A DNA stretch of 64,000 nucleotides, taken from assembly GCF_026262505.1 (NCBI RefSeq), contig NC_067204.1:4311797-4375796 (forward strand). Reading direction: 5' to 3'. This DNA comes from Trichomonas vaginalis G3 (lineage: Eukaryota > Parabasalia > Trichomonadida > Trichomonadidae). Within the stretch, counting starts at the first letter, position 1. Each line of letters opens with the position of its first letter. The notes below the pieces were generated by a model that saw only the letters and a list, made by a program, of their open reading frames with translations, had not been told where the DNA came from and ran no database searches. Shown one piece after another: positions 19,390 through 28,920 of the stretch. Made by a program: the position numbers and the translations under genes.

Positions 19390-20715
19390 AAAGAAATCAA
19401 ATCAATTTAATTGTAAGTGGCCGAATTGTCCATGTCGCTTCCTTGTTGATACACTTCCGATGACAAGTACCACATACGAAAATGTATTAACACCCACATC
19501 ATTCTGCCCCTTTTTCCAAAACAAATCACAACAAATTACATCATATTTTATAGATCTATATTTAACAAGATATTTTGAATCAAATCAAGACCGTGTTTAC
19601 GCACACATTAAGGTGTTTCAAAGATCTTAATATCCCATTTGATAGTGGATCATTCCGAGAAATGTTTCAACAATCTACAGAATGCTTAAAAAAGTTTTCT
19701 AAACGCCTTCATGAACTCAATTACCGTTTCTCAGCGGATGATGTTTACATCTCTTGCAATTTTTGTCGACATGGTAAGAGTCATTCTCCAGATGATCTCA
19801 TACGAGTTTATTCACGAGCCAGATCGTATGATTTTCTATTAACGCCCCATTCGAATGCAAAATGCTTTTTCACATCAAATACAAACTTATCACATTGATT
19901 CCCACTTATAAGCTCTTGCGTCTCGCATACCATTTTATGCCGTCACTGCAAATTCGCGGAATCAATTGTTTTTCCGTTTTGTGTATTTTTTCGTTTGGGC
20001 CCGACATCAAGTGAAAATATACAAATTTGTTTCACAGCATATTTTGGCTCCATCAATCGCGAAACCATCTTATTTTCAATGGATCTGCGCACCTCCAAAT
20101 CAACAAATGCTGTTGAAGACAGCCATCCCCTTATGCCAGATCATTTGGTGTGGCGTTCATGTGTTTGCGCGCTGTCATGAGAAAGGCGTGAAAAAGTTTC
20201 AAGATCGTTCCAACTTCGAAACTTTCTATAACTTAATAGAGTTATTGGTCTTTGGTTCTGAAGAGGAGAAATTGATCCTGATGAAGTTTACAACAATTTA
20301 GAAGAATTTTTAAATTGAGAAACTGCTGCCCGTGATATTTGACCAAGAGTGGCGCCATCATCTTGACAGGTGGATGCTTCGCTATAGAAATGAAGGAGAT
20401 GGAACAAACAACATCTCGGAATCACATTTCAAGGTTTTGAAGCACCAGTACTTCCCAGAAAGGACGAAATTCTTCGACTCGATGAACTTGTCATCGAGTT
20501 ATATTCCAGTGTGTGTTCCTTCATTCCTGATTAAGTTGCAAATTAAAGGTCTGATTCAGAGAGAAGATGTTAAAGTATCAAAAAAGTCACAAGAGAGTTT
20601 CGAAGAAATTGACACAATTTTAAAAAAGAGTCGAATGCATAGTATGCTTGAAGCTGTTCAGAAAGGTCTGAAAATGATACACTTGATAGCCCAACATTGT
20701 TTACTCAACATTTAA
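19390..20715 (+). pseudogene. Transposase-like gene, decayed (possible MULE/FLYWCH-type)
   Basis: A set of consecutive plus-strand open stretches reads as one decayed ~430-residue protein. The first has a Cys/Trp zinc-finger-like region (NCKWPNCPCRFLVDTLPMTS) followed by conserved-looking helices. The second has the SCNFCRHGKSHSPDDLIR segment. The middle has YFGSINRETILFSMDLRTS and a WCGVHVFARCHEKG part. The last has NNISESHFKVLKHQYFPERT, which resembles the NNxxESxxxxLK motif after the catalytic domain of Mutator-like transposases. There are at least three frame changes. Zinc-finger plus this motif suggests MULE, but a host gene family cannot be excluded. A TATATAAG-like sequence lies at ~19,272. 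Confidence 0.35.
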
Positions 20716-22236
20716 AATATTATTGCAAAGAAAACATTTGATTAAGAAACATTTAATCTTATTATAATTAATTTTTATTACAGTATAGTAAAAATGCTAT
20801 AAAAATATTATATTTTATTAAAATGTGACTTTTAATGTAAGCATGAATAAAATAAATCAGGAATTGGGAAAGAAAATAAGTTAATTAAAATAATGAAAAT
20901 TACAAGTTTTAAGGTTAATGAAAAAGTGGACAATGGGCGAGTTTTGTCCCCACTCATTTCTATACATGGCCACGAGGGCGCTACATGTTTTGGCGCCAGC
21001 GGCGCGGCCCGCGCCTCGGTGGCTCCCACTAGGTGGGGAGGAGACGATAGAGAAAAAGATATATGATTTTACTAAAACAAATGATATTATTGGAAATTCT
21101 TTTGATTTTTTTGGAATGATTTACGAAGAGATTGACACATTTTGTACTATGAAATATCGTTATTAATATTACTTAAAATCTATAAAATTCGAGCACATCT
21201 GATTAAAAATTTTTATAGATTCCTTTTTTGACCCATCACTGCGCGGCCCAATCATAGGGCCATGGGAGGGGCGCTTGTAAAGTATTTCAAAAATCAATGT
21301 AAACATTTCAATTTTTGCTCCCACCTCCCATTGGGAGGGGGGCATATATCTGTAGCGTTCAAGTTCAAGTGATGAAAGTGCATAAGAAAGCTCCTTAATC
21401 ATACCGATAGAAACAGCATTAGGGGCGCCAAATGGCGCTCGGTGATGTTTTCCATAAAGCTTAATTTCAGGTATCCATAATCATAACCTGTCAGATGCAA
21501 TAATTCATAGCACACAATCATCGTTTCTCAATCAAGAAACGAAACGCACGATTGATTATGCTGGCCATTATTTCATATCAAACTAATTTACTACTTCAGA
21601 AAAAATTAAAGACTATCATCAACCAAAGCTTAAAATTCTCAGTGTTTACAACTCTCATACTTCGAATATGCATATTTCCAAAATAGCATGAAAAATTTTT
21701 TTCATTTTGAGCTCATTTTCTTTTGTTCTATCTAACTAATACATGCAGTACAAGCTTGTTATACGTATACTTAATAAGTAAGGTTCTTAAGGGAAATAAT
21801 ATAAAAAAGAATTTGTCTAATTAATTATAATTAAACAAAATTTATTGTAATTTCGTGATAATTATATTTCTTATTTACAAAGTAAAGGTATTTGATATAA
21901 TGTTTGCCTTACAAAAATGTTTCCTTTGTCTTGCACCATAGGTTTCTATTTGTCACTTTTTGCGCCCGCCGTGCCATGTATATTTATTTCATTACAATAC
22001 AATAAAATTAAAAAACTCTATTTCTTCTCAAGAAAATTTTTTCCTTCATATGAAAGAAACATTTTGTTCTCCATTTGATACTGAGTCTAAATCTCGATTT
22101 TGAAATTTTCTTCTTTCCAAATTTCTTTTTCAAATTAGAAGTTAATTCAAATTTTCAATAGTTTATATATTTTCTCAAACCGTCTCAGATTTTCTCACTT
22201 TTTAGGGATTTTCTCTCAAAATATACAAAAATAGTA
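20716..22236. other. AT-rich spacer with two GC-rich islands
   Basis: No convincing gene. Two GC-rich islands (about 20,935-21,045 and 21,235-21,440) contain short inverted GC repeats (GGCGCCAGCGGCGCGGCCCG; CCTCCCATTGGGAGG). A GGCGCC motif like that in the cloverleaf units recurs at 20,991 and 21,423. The rest is featureless AT-rich sequence. Confidence 0.4.
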
Positions 22237-22943
22237 ATATTGTTGCATGCTAAGTTCGGTCAACGATAGAAATTGAGTGGAAATTAATCGTCGAGGAAGT
22301 ACGATTATGTAAAGAAAAAAAATGTTGTGGGATTTTTAATATTATATATTATTTTATAATAAAATTTTTTGAGTCATTTTAAGAAGCACATATAATTTTT
22401 TGAATTTAAAAATTAAAGTAGTGTCAAACGAATTTATCACTTAATTTAATACTCAGATTTCTTAAAATTAATGAAAAAAAGGTTTTCTGAGAACTTTTGA
22501 GAATGGTTTTCAAAATTCCATTATTGAAAATATATAGGTATTCTATGAAATTCAAACTCTATATTTATTAAAATTCTAAATTTTTAATAAAATAACTTTT
22601 CAGAGGAATATGATTTTGAATGGTTGATTAATAAGTATAAAAATGTCTACGATTTTAAGGAGGGAATTGTTCCTTATGAGGTATACATCATAACTATATA
22701 CCTCATAAGGAACAATTCCCTCTTGATATCCTGGATATTTTTGAATATATTTTTTTCATTAAAGTTCTCAAAAGTATTATCAAAAGTGATTTTTTAAAAA
22801 TATCTCCAATTAATTAACTAATTAAAAATATTATATTTTTAAAATTAAATAGTTTTTCAATTTTTTTGAAGGAATTGAGATACTTCCCACGACAATAAAA
22901 TTGAGAGGTTTACATTATGACTGATCTTAGCATGCAACAATAT
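22237..22943. mobile_element. ~0.7 kb element with terminal inverted repeats (MITE/foldback-like)
   Basis: The ends are perfect 18-bp inverted repeats (ATATTGTTGCATGCTAAG at 22,237-22,254 and its complement at 22,926-22,943), followed inward by ~50 bp of weaker inverted similarity. The inside is AT-rich and non-coding and holds a perfect 26-bp hairpin. No clear target duplication was seen. It is consistent with a non-autonomous DNA transposon; the family is unknown. Confidence 0.5.
22660..22722. repeat. Perfect 26-bp inverted repeat with 11-nt loop
   Basis: Arms 22,660-22,685 and 22,697-22,722 (GAGGGAATTGTTCCTTATGA...), loop CATCATAACTA. It stands out in AT-rich DNA because the arms match without a single mismatch. 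Confidence 0.9.
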
Positions 22944-23099
22944 CAATACATGTGTCTAATATACTTTAAACCCATCGTGACAAAATTCAAAAACGAAGAG
23001 TTCTTCTCTCCAAATTTTTTTCAAAATCAAAAAAATGAGATAAAAAAGTACGTTTGGAAAATTCATTTTTAGCATTTTAGGAATTTTCTCACTTTTCTT

Positions 23100-23242
<143 letters not shown>

Positions 23243-23560
23243 AGGCTTCTTCGTAAATGTTTTGTCAAGACTTCTTCGTAAATGTTTTGTCAAGACTTCT
23301 TCGTAAATGTTTTGTCAAGACTTCTTCGTAAATGTTTTGTCAAGACTTCTTCGTAAATGTTTTGTCAAGACTTCTTCGTAATGAGCGTAAATCAGACAAA
23401 AATAATGTTTATGTTAGAATGTTAGATCTAACATGTTTTCTAACACGTTTTCTAACATCGTAGAAAACTCATGATTTCATCGTAAATGTTTTGTCAAGAC
23501 TTCTTCGTATATGCTTTGTCAAGACTTCTTCATCGTACATGTTTTGTCACTTTTCTGTCA
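23243..23560. repeat. Left subterminal 22-bp repeats and one GATC palindrome (Polinton B)
   Basis: Six near-identical units of CTTCGTAAATGTTTTGTCAA type (23,245-23,390), then a palindrome module (core TGTTAGATCTAACA at 23,420-23,433) flanked by ATCAGACAAAAATAATG, then further degenerate units. Confidence 0.9.
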
Positions 23561-23596
23561 CTTTTCAGGTAAAAACATTTTTATTATATATATAAA

Positions 23597-24415
23597 ATGA
23601 ATTTTACAAAACCACCGTTACCCTTCTTTGGAAATAAGAGTAGATGTAAAGATATTCTATTGAGAGAACTTAAGAAACTACCGAATGGTCTAACATTTGT
23701 AGACTTGTTCGGTGGAAGTTTCTATATATCTCATTTGTGCCATACAATATTTCCTGACTCAAAGATTATATGCAATGACTTCGACAACTATATGAACCGT
23801 CTCAAACATATACCAGACACAAACAAAATATTGAAAGAGTTAAAAGAAAAGATACCTATAGGTAAGATGGAACGTATACCATTAGATAAGAAAAATATTG
23901 TGAGAGAGGTTTTGAAAAAGGCAGAGTATATTGACTGGGATAGTATATCTGCTAGACTATTATATAGTGGTGCTATAAGAGTTCATGACATTGAAACACT
24001 TATGTCAAAAGTTTTATATCTTAACTATACAAATGTTTTCAAAGAGAACATAGAAAAATATACTGAGGGTATAGAGTTTGTGAGATGTCATTGGACAGAG
24101 TTGTATGAAAAATATAAAGACAAGGAAAATATTTTCTTTATAGTGGACCCGCCGTTCTATAACACATGGGATTTTCAATACCAAGTAGACTGGACTTTGA
24201 GAGACTCTTTAGAAACTTTAGACGTTTTACATAACTGTCCATGCTTTTACTTTACATCCGATAAAAGTGGTTTGGAAAGTGTCATGAGATGGTTAGAGGA
24301 CATACATGACTATGAGTTTAGATACGATAAGATAGAATATGAGAGAGGTCCTATAAACTGGAGAAAGTGTCATAACAAAGAAATTTTACTAGTAAGTAAA
24401 TGTGGTTTGAAATAG
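23597..24415 (+). CDS. Dam-like DNA adenine N6-methyltransferase (Polinton B)
   Basis: A 272-residue open frame, whole. The D12-class (Dam) architecture is clear. The N-terminal PPLPFFGNKS matches the family's PFxGxK motif, and FVDLFGGSFYIS (residues ~35-46) is motif I, the S-adenosylmethionine pocket. A target-recognition insert covers residues ~70-165, IVDPPFYNTWDF is the catalytic DPPY-type motif IV, and a C-terminal strand region follows. Family enzymes methylate adenine, often in GATC. It is the leftmost gene of the element and overlaps the next small gene by 16 bases. N6-methyladenine is the known DNA methylation of T. vaginalis, so it may mark element or host DNA. Confidence 0.9.
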   Translation: MNFTKPPLPFFGNKSRCKDILLRELKKLPNGLTFVDLFGGSFYISHLCHTIFPDSKIICNDFDNYMNRLKHIPDTNKILKELKEKIPIGKMERIPLDKKNIVREVLKKAEYIDWDSISARLLYSGAIRVHDIETLMSKVLYLNYTNVFKENIEKYTEGIEFVRCHWTELYEKYKDKENIFFIVDPPFYNTWDFQYQVDWTLRDSLETLDVLHNCPCFYFTSDKSGLESVMRWLEDIHDYEFRYDKIEYERGPINWRKCHNKEILLVSKCGLK

Positions 24416-24531
24416 GACTACTTGTTTTAGGTTTTTTCCATTGTGTCATTTACTTATTTGACGTGGCAGAAAGATATAGAGAATATGAAGATGAACCAAT
24501 GCCTGCAAATGTTCAGTATATGTACTCGTAA
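24400..24531 (+). CDS. 43-residue membrane protein overlapping the methyltransferase (Polinton B)
   Basis: MWFEIGLLVLGFFHCVIYLF gives one hydrophobic segment, then a charged tail (DVAERYREYEDEPMP). The start overlaps the last codons of the methyltransferase in another frame. It is conserved in copy C (62,960-63,091), including the overlap, which supports it being real. Confidence 0.55.
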   Translation: MWFEIGLLVLGFFHCVIYLFDVAERYREYEDEPMPANVQYMYS

Positions 24532-24554
24532 GAGATATTTTTATCTAATATTAA

Positions 24555-24916
24555 ATGGACGCACAGAACTTAGCGAATGCACAGCAACCTGGACAACCTA
24601 ACCCAGAGAATATTCCAAATGAAGTTAGAATACAAACTGCAATGGCAAACTATGGTCAAGTGCCAACAGATGTACAAATGCAAACTGCCATGTCAAATGA
24701 CGCTGCGTTAGGTTTGCCACATGGTATGCAAATATGAGATGGAAAGAGTTTTATACAAACCCTGAAGTGGGATATAACAACTTTATGCAGATGACGCGAA
24801 CACAGGAGTTGACCCAGAATAATGTTTTCTACCAGAGGAGAAATAGAATGTATGAGCTCCAGTTAAAGAATGCAATGGAACTCAACAGGAAACGTAAGAG
24901 ACTAGGTGGACATTAG
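24555..24916 (+). pseudogene. ~120-residue Q/N-rich protein gene, broken (Polinton B)
   Basis: Counterpart of the whole gene at 62,574-62,936 in copy C. Broken here. Function unknown. Confidence 0.6.
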
Positions 24917-24936
24917 ATTTTTACATGATAGTATAA

Positions 24937-25179
24937 ATGGGTTTCTTTGGAAGAATAGGAAACTTCTTTCGAAATGTTGGAAGAGGTATATGGAATGGAA
25001 TAAAATCTGTCGGAAGAGGAATTTGGAACGGAGTCAAAAATATTGGTAAAAGAGTAGGTCAGTTCGTTGGTATTATACCTAAAGACCCTGAACCAGAAGA
25101 GCAAGCTCCTGTTATACAACAGCCTGAACCTGCACCACAGTCTAGTTGGCAACCAAATCCAACACCTCAACCGTATTAA
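24937..25179 (+). CDS. Amphipathic Gly/Trp-repeat protein, 80 residues (Polinton B)
   Basis: The N-terminal half is made of a repeated amphipathic motif (NVGRGIWNGIKSVGRGIWNG) with hydrophobic, Gly and basic residues. The second half is Pro/Gln/Glu-rich. Such helices resemble membrane-active or capsid-interior peptides (compare the amphipathic start of adenovirus protein VI), but homology cannot be shown. It is conserved almost unchanged in C. Confidence 0.6.
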   Translation: MGFFGRIGNFFRNVGRGIWNGIKSVGRGIWNGVKNIGKRVGQFVGIIPKDPEPEEQAPVIQQPEPAPQSSWQPNPTPQPY

Positions 25180-25183
25180 AAAA

Positions 25184-26037
25184 TCATATTTTTACCGTTC
25201 GATAGTAGTTGTATATGAAACTAAGTTCTAAGTAAAACGCGTGGTATAATGGAATTATTCTCTTTCTTCCATCTGTAGTAAACCATACTTGAAAGTCTGA
25301 AATACTTCCACTTGGTGGTTCGTATAGCTTTGTAGGTTTTTCGTAAAAGTCATTTGCCAAGCATAAAAAAGAGTTTTGTGCACCAGAAAATGAAGCTGAA
25401 CAATAATAGCAGCTGGTCGAAAACATCTTTAAATAAATATGGTTCATCTCTTGCATATCGACTGTAAATATTTGCTAAAGGAAGTTCGACTTTCTGATTT
25501 AACATTCTTTGCAAATAATACCATGACATTGCAGTGAATTCTGTATATATTTGTTCGTCTTTCTTTGGATTGTCTTCGTAGATTTGAAAATGACACTTGT
25601 GAATTTGTTTTTTCATATACAATTCTCACATAAAGGTGCTCTCGTATTTGCATATTCATCAGCATATTTGCATAACATGAATTTATTTATCTTCTATATT
25701 TTTTAACGCAGTCTGTAAAGAAGATGAAAGGTCAACTTGTATTAGCTCAATTTCTTCCCACATTTTTCGTTTCCCTTCAGATATATAATCTATATGAAAC
25801 CTTACAATAAATGGAAAACTTTTATTTCTTCTACAGACACAAACTTCATTCTACGAAAGCCAATAGCTTTTGTGACAGATGGGTCTTTAGCCATCTTAAT
25901 GGTAGTCAAAACGATAGCCTTCATGCTTTACGGTCTCTGTCTCAAACTTTTGGACGACATTAGTAAAAAGTTCATCTAATGGTTTAGTTGTAGCAACTCT
26001 TGAATTTTCTTTTTCTATTGGAAGCATATTTTATCTA
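25184..26037 (-). pseudogene. ~282-residue beta-rich protein gene, broken (Polinton B)
   Basis: Counterpart of the whole gene at 61,461-62,309 in C; see there. Convergent with the amphipathic-protein gene. Broken in this copy by several breaks. Confidence 0.65.
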
Positions 26038-26045
26038 GAATAAAA

Positions 26046-27347
26046 ATGTCAAATGAAACAGCGTCTATGAGAGAAATACAACACAACCGACAACTCATTA
26101 TACAAGCTCTAAATAAGAACACAACAAACTTTTCAAACTATTCTAAGATATCTGAGTCATTGAAAGAAAGGAAACTTAAAACTGACATTAAACCCAATGA
26201 CAGATGAGTTTCTGTTTCAAGACAATAAGAACCATACTGTTTGTATAAATCCAACAAAAGGAACTTTAAACGAGAAGACCTATATCTGAACTTCTTTTGA
26301 AAGCAGATGTTGACAACAAACTGACAAGAGTATGTTGACGATGAGTTAGCACGTGTGGCTAGTGCGTTAGTGAAGAAGGCAGATAAGGAATATGTGAATG
26401 AAAAAGATGAAAAAATTATAGAAAGGGTTGAATGGTACCATGAACGGACAACAAAGATTTTAAGATAAAGGTAAAGCCGATACAGGGTGGGTTTCAGGAT
26501 GTTTAGACCTTAAAGCGGATAAGAACCATACACATACCATTGCAAATATTACAAACTTACAAGAAACCTTAAACAGGAAAAGTGACGTTGGACATACACA
26601 TACCATTGCAAATATTACAAACTTACAAGAAACCTTAAACAGGAAAAGTGACGTTGGACATACACACGATTTCTTCGCAACTGTTGGTATAGAAAATATT
26701 GAAGGAACGGTTGAAGAAACTGGTGGGATGTATTAAATTGGAAACCTCCTAACTTTCCACAAGGTTTAACATCGGATGAAGACATAACAACGATGAGATA
26801 CATTAGATGTAGAGATGTTTATGTCATGGAGGATGAAAATAAAGTTAAATTCACTGCTCAAGATTTATATGACAAGAAAGCTGACAAAACAGAGCTTCAA
26901 ACGTTAAAGACAGAAATACTTCAAACACTATATCCTATAGGTTCTATTTACACGTCAATGAACTCTACCAAACCAGAAGTAGTACTTGGTTTTGGAACTT
27001 GGACTCAAATATTCGAAAGTTTTTTGTATTGTGCACACACTCCAAAGAAAACAGGTGGAAGTAAAACGATATCTGTCGACAACTTGCCACCACATAGTCA
27101 TTCTGGTACAACAAACTTTTCTGGCGACCATAGCCACTCATTACGAGACCATCCATTATACAACTCAGAATATGAAGCTGGCTATGACGTTTTATCTCCA
27201 GATTATAACCATTCAGCAAAAAAGACTTTTCGACAAACTGAACCAGGAGGAAACCACCAACATACTTTTACAACAACATCTACAGGACTAGGTAAAAAAT
27301 ACATGCCACCTTACATGACAGTTTGTGCATGGTATAGAATTGCTTAG
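26046..27347 (+). pseudogene. Phage-type tail-fibre/collar protein gene, broken (Polinton B)
   Basis: Same gene as the whole 472-residue frame in C (60,024-61,442). The HTH repeat modules and the C-terminal domain (YPIGSIYTSMN...GGSKTIS...YMPPYMTV) are recognisable. The tip between GGSKTIS and YMPPYMTV differs strongly from that of C. It is divergent from the 282-residue gene (starts 8 bases apart). Broken, several breaks in the N-terminal half. Confidence 0.75.
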
Positions 27348-28303
27348 TCGTCATGTTCCACTTCTTTAGCATATTCGTCAGGAGTTGTCTTATATTTGTT
27401 AGGAACTGTCTTTGAAAGTATACCACCTTGAACTTTGACAAGTTTGAAACGAGGTCTGACAATAGTAGTTTTATCTTCTGCTTGCAGTCTGTACATTTTG
27501 CCATGTTTGCCTAAAACTTCATAATATTCTCTTGTATACTTTCTTCTATTTTTACGAACACGAATGTGAGTACCTGTCGAGTTCCCATTGTTGTCATAGT
27601 CAATAGTATTTTCATATGGGTCGCGTTTAGGTATTTCTATTTTTACTTTGTCGCCTTTCTTAAGTTTGAAGCCTGGCATTCTTTCTTGTTTGTCTCTTTT
27701 GACTAAACTATTAAATATATAGTCTTTCTCTAAGTCGGGGTTGTTTTTCATTTCTTCGGGGGAGTGGTTTCCCAAACCTTTTTGTTTACGGCTATTGTAA
27801 ATATTTAAAACTTGTCTCATCTTTGCCATGGAGAAGTGTCTATACTTGTCGTCATATGACATTTCATTTGCTTCACCACCTTGTGGTTGGTTTAAGTCTC
27901 TTAAGATTTTTATACAACTGTCAATGACACCAAGAGCAGAATGGTTTTGGTCGACAATGAAATATTGGTTTACATTTTTTGAACGCAGATAGTTTTTAAT
28001 ATCGTCTGATTTGAAAGAACTTTCATAGTCAGATGTCAGTTTTGTTGGATGGTATTTGTCAACGAATATTGTCAAAGCAGTTTTCACATCTAAAATATTT
28101 TTGGACCATAATGGTATGGCTTCACAGTATCTTGTGTTTTGACCGACAAATATTAGCCAGTATGGTGGTCCATCTGTTCTAACTCTCGGAATGTTTTCCA
28201 AGATATCCATAAACCAAGCATTTGGTGTTGAACTAAAGATTTTTATCATGAGTGCTTTCTTTGTTGCCTTAGAAACATAGGGGTCCTTGTTTGGATTCGT
28301 CAT
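27344..28303 (-). CDS. Retroviral-type (rve) integrase (Polinton B)
   Basis: A 319-residue open frame, whole. An N-terminal region is followed by the RNase-H-like integrase core: WFMDILENIP with the first acidic position, YWLIFVGQNTRYCEAIPL, KLTSDYESSFKSDDI with the second, and QNHSALGVIDSCIKIL with the third helix region. A C-terminal SH3/chromo-like segment (YTREYYEVLGKHGKMYRLQ) is typical of Polinton integrases. The enzyme inserts element DNA into the host genome. It is convergent with the tail-fibre gene (4-base overlap of ends) and divergent from the gene at 28,321. Confidence 0.9.
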   Translation of the reverse strand: MTNPNKDPYVSKATKKALMIKIFSSTPNAWFMDILENIPRVRTDGPPYWLIFVGQNTRYCEAIPLWSKNILDVKTALTIFVDKYHPTKLTSDYESSFKSDDIKNYLRSKNVNQYFIVDQNHSALGVIDSCIKILRDLNQPQGGEANEMSYDDKYRHFSMAKMRQVLNIYNSRKQKGLGNHSPEEMKNNPDLEKDYIFNSLVKRDKQERMPGFKLKKGDKVKIEIPKRDPYENTIDYDNNGNSTGTHIRVRKNRRKYTREYYEVLGKHGKMYRLQAEDKTTIVRPRFKLVKVQGGILSKTVPNKYKTTPDEYAKEVEHDD

Positions 28304-28320
28304 TTTTTACCCTATAAGAA

Positions 28321-28722
28321 ATGGGTTTATTTGGCGCATTAGCAGGAGTTGCATCCAGATTTTTGCCCGCAGTGGGAACAATAGCCAGAGGTGTATTTGG
28401 AGTTGGAAGGAAGATTTTGAGTACATTAGGTATACTTAAAGAGAAAGCACAACCTATTATACAAACTGTACAGAAAGGTTGGGATGTAGCACGAGATGCA
28501 GCAAATCTTATTCCAAATCCTGAAACAAGAGGAAAAGTTCAAGGATGGATGGACAATGTAGGAAGACAAGCAGGAAACTATTATAACAAAGCAAATGACT
28601 ACTATAACCAAGCAGGACACTATATGGACCAAGGTGAAAGATTCTTTAACAGAGGATATAACCATGCACAACAGTGGGTAAACAATAACCAACCTCAACC
28701 ACCTCAAACTTGGGGAATGTAA
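28321..28722 (+). CDS. Amphipathic N-terminus virion-like protein, 133 residues (Polinton B)
   Basis: Starts with a hydrophobic/Gly-rich amphipathic stretch (MGLFGALAGVASRFLPAVGT), then a helical middle, then a Tyr/Asn/Gln-rich part with repeated YNKANDYYNQAGHY, and ends in P/Q. The start resembles that of the 80-residue protein at 24,937. It may be a membrane-interacting or minor capsid protein (inference). It lies 18 bases from the integrase start, sharing the promoter region. Confidence 0.55.
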   Translation: MGLFGALAGVASRFLPAVGTIARGVFGVGRKILSTLGILKEKAQPIIQTVQKGWDVARDAANLIPNPETRGKVQGWMDNVGRQAGNYYNKANDYYNQAGHYMDQGERFFNRGYNHAQQWVNNNQPQPPQTWGM

Positions 28723-28724
28723 AG

Positions 28725-28745
28725 TTTTTTACTGAGATGAAATGA
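28725..28745 (+). promoter_or_regulatory. Shared start-site motif, first copy (Polinton B)
   Basis: T-run plus ACTGAGATGAAATGA, containing the ATG of the 51-residue gene. The identical 21-nt sequence precedes the next gene at 28,900-28,920, and both are conserved in C. Confidence 0.5.
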
Positions 28746-28897
28746 ACAATACAGCATTGAGACAAATGGGCTCAAGATGGATTTGTCGACTTCCAGCAGT
28801 TACACAACCACGTGTTTGTCAAGTCCTCCCTATACCTCAAGAAGTTTTAGACCGACTTAAAAAACCTAAACAACCAGTTGAAAACAAACCAAACTAA
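28742..28897 (+). CDS. 51-residue basic protein (Polinton B)
   Basis: Open frame MNNTALRQMGSRWICRLPAV..., basic with a proline-rich end (KKPKQPVENKPN). It lies between two parallel genes with the same upstream motif. In C the same gene is split by a 715-bp transposon. Function unknown. Confidence 0.5.
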   Translation: MNNTALRQMGSRWICRLPAVTQPRVCQVLPIPQEVLDRLKKPKQPVENKPN

Positions 28898-28899
28898 AA

Positions 28900-28920
28900 T
28901 TTTTTACTGAGATGAAATGA
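28900..28920 (+). promoter_or_regulatory. Shared start-site motif, second copy (Polinton B)
   Basis: Identical to 28,725-28,745 (T-run, ACTGAGATGAAATGA), here at the start of the 194-residue gene. Likely a promoter/initiator or a translation context shared by a co-regulated pair. Confidence 0.5.

Noticed and set aside
20930-21060. CpG-island-like host promoter
   Set aside because: The GC-rich stretch is short, built of small inverted repeats and has no convincing gene downstream.
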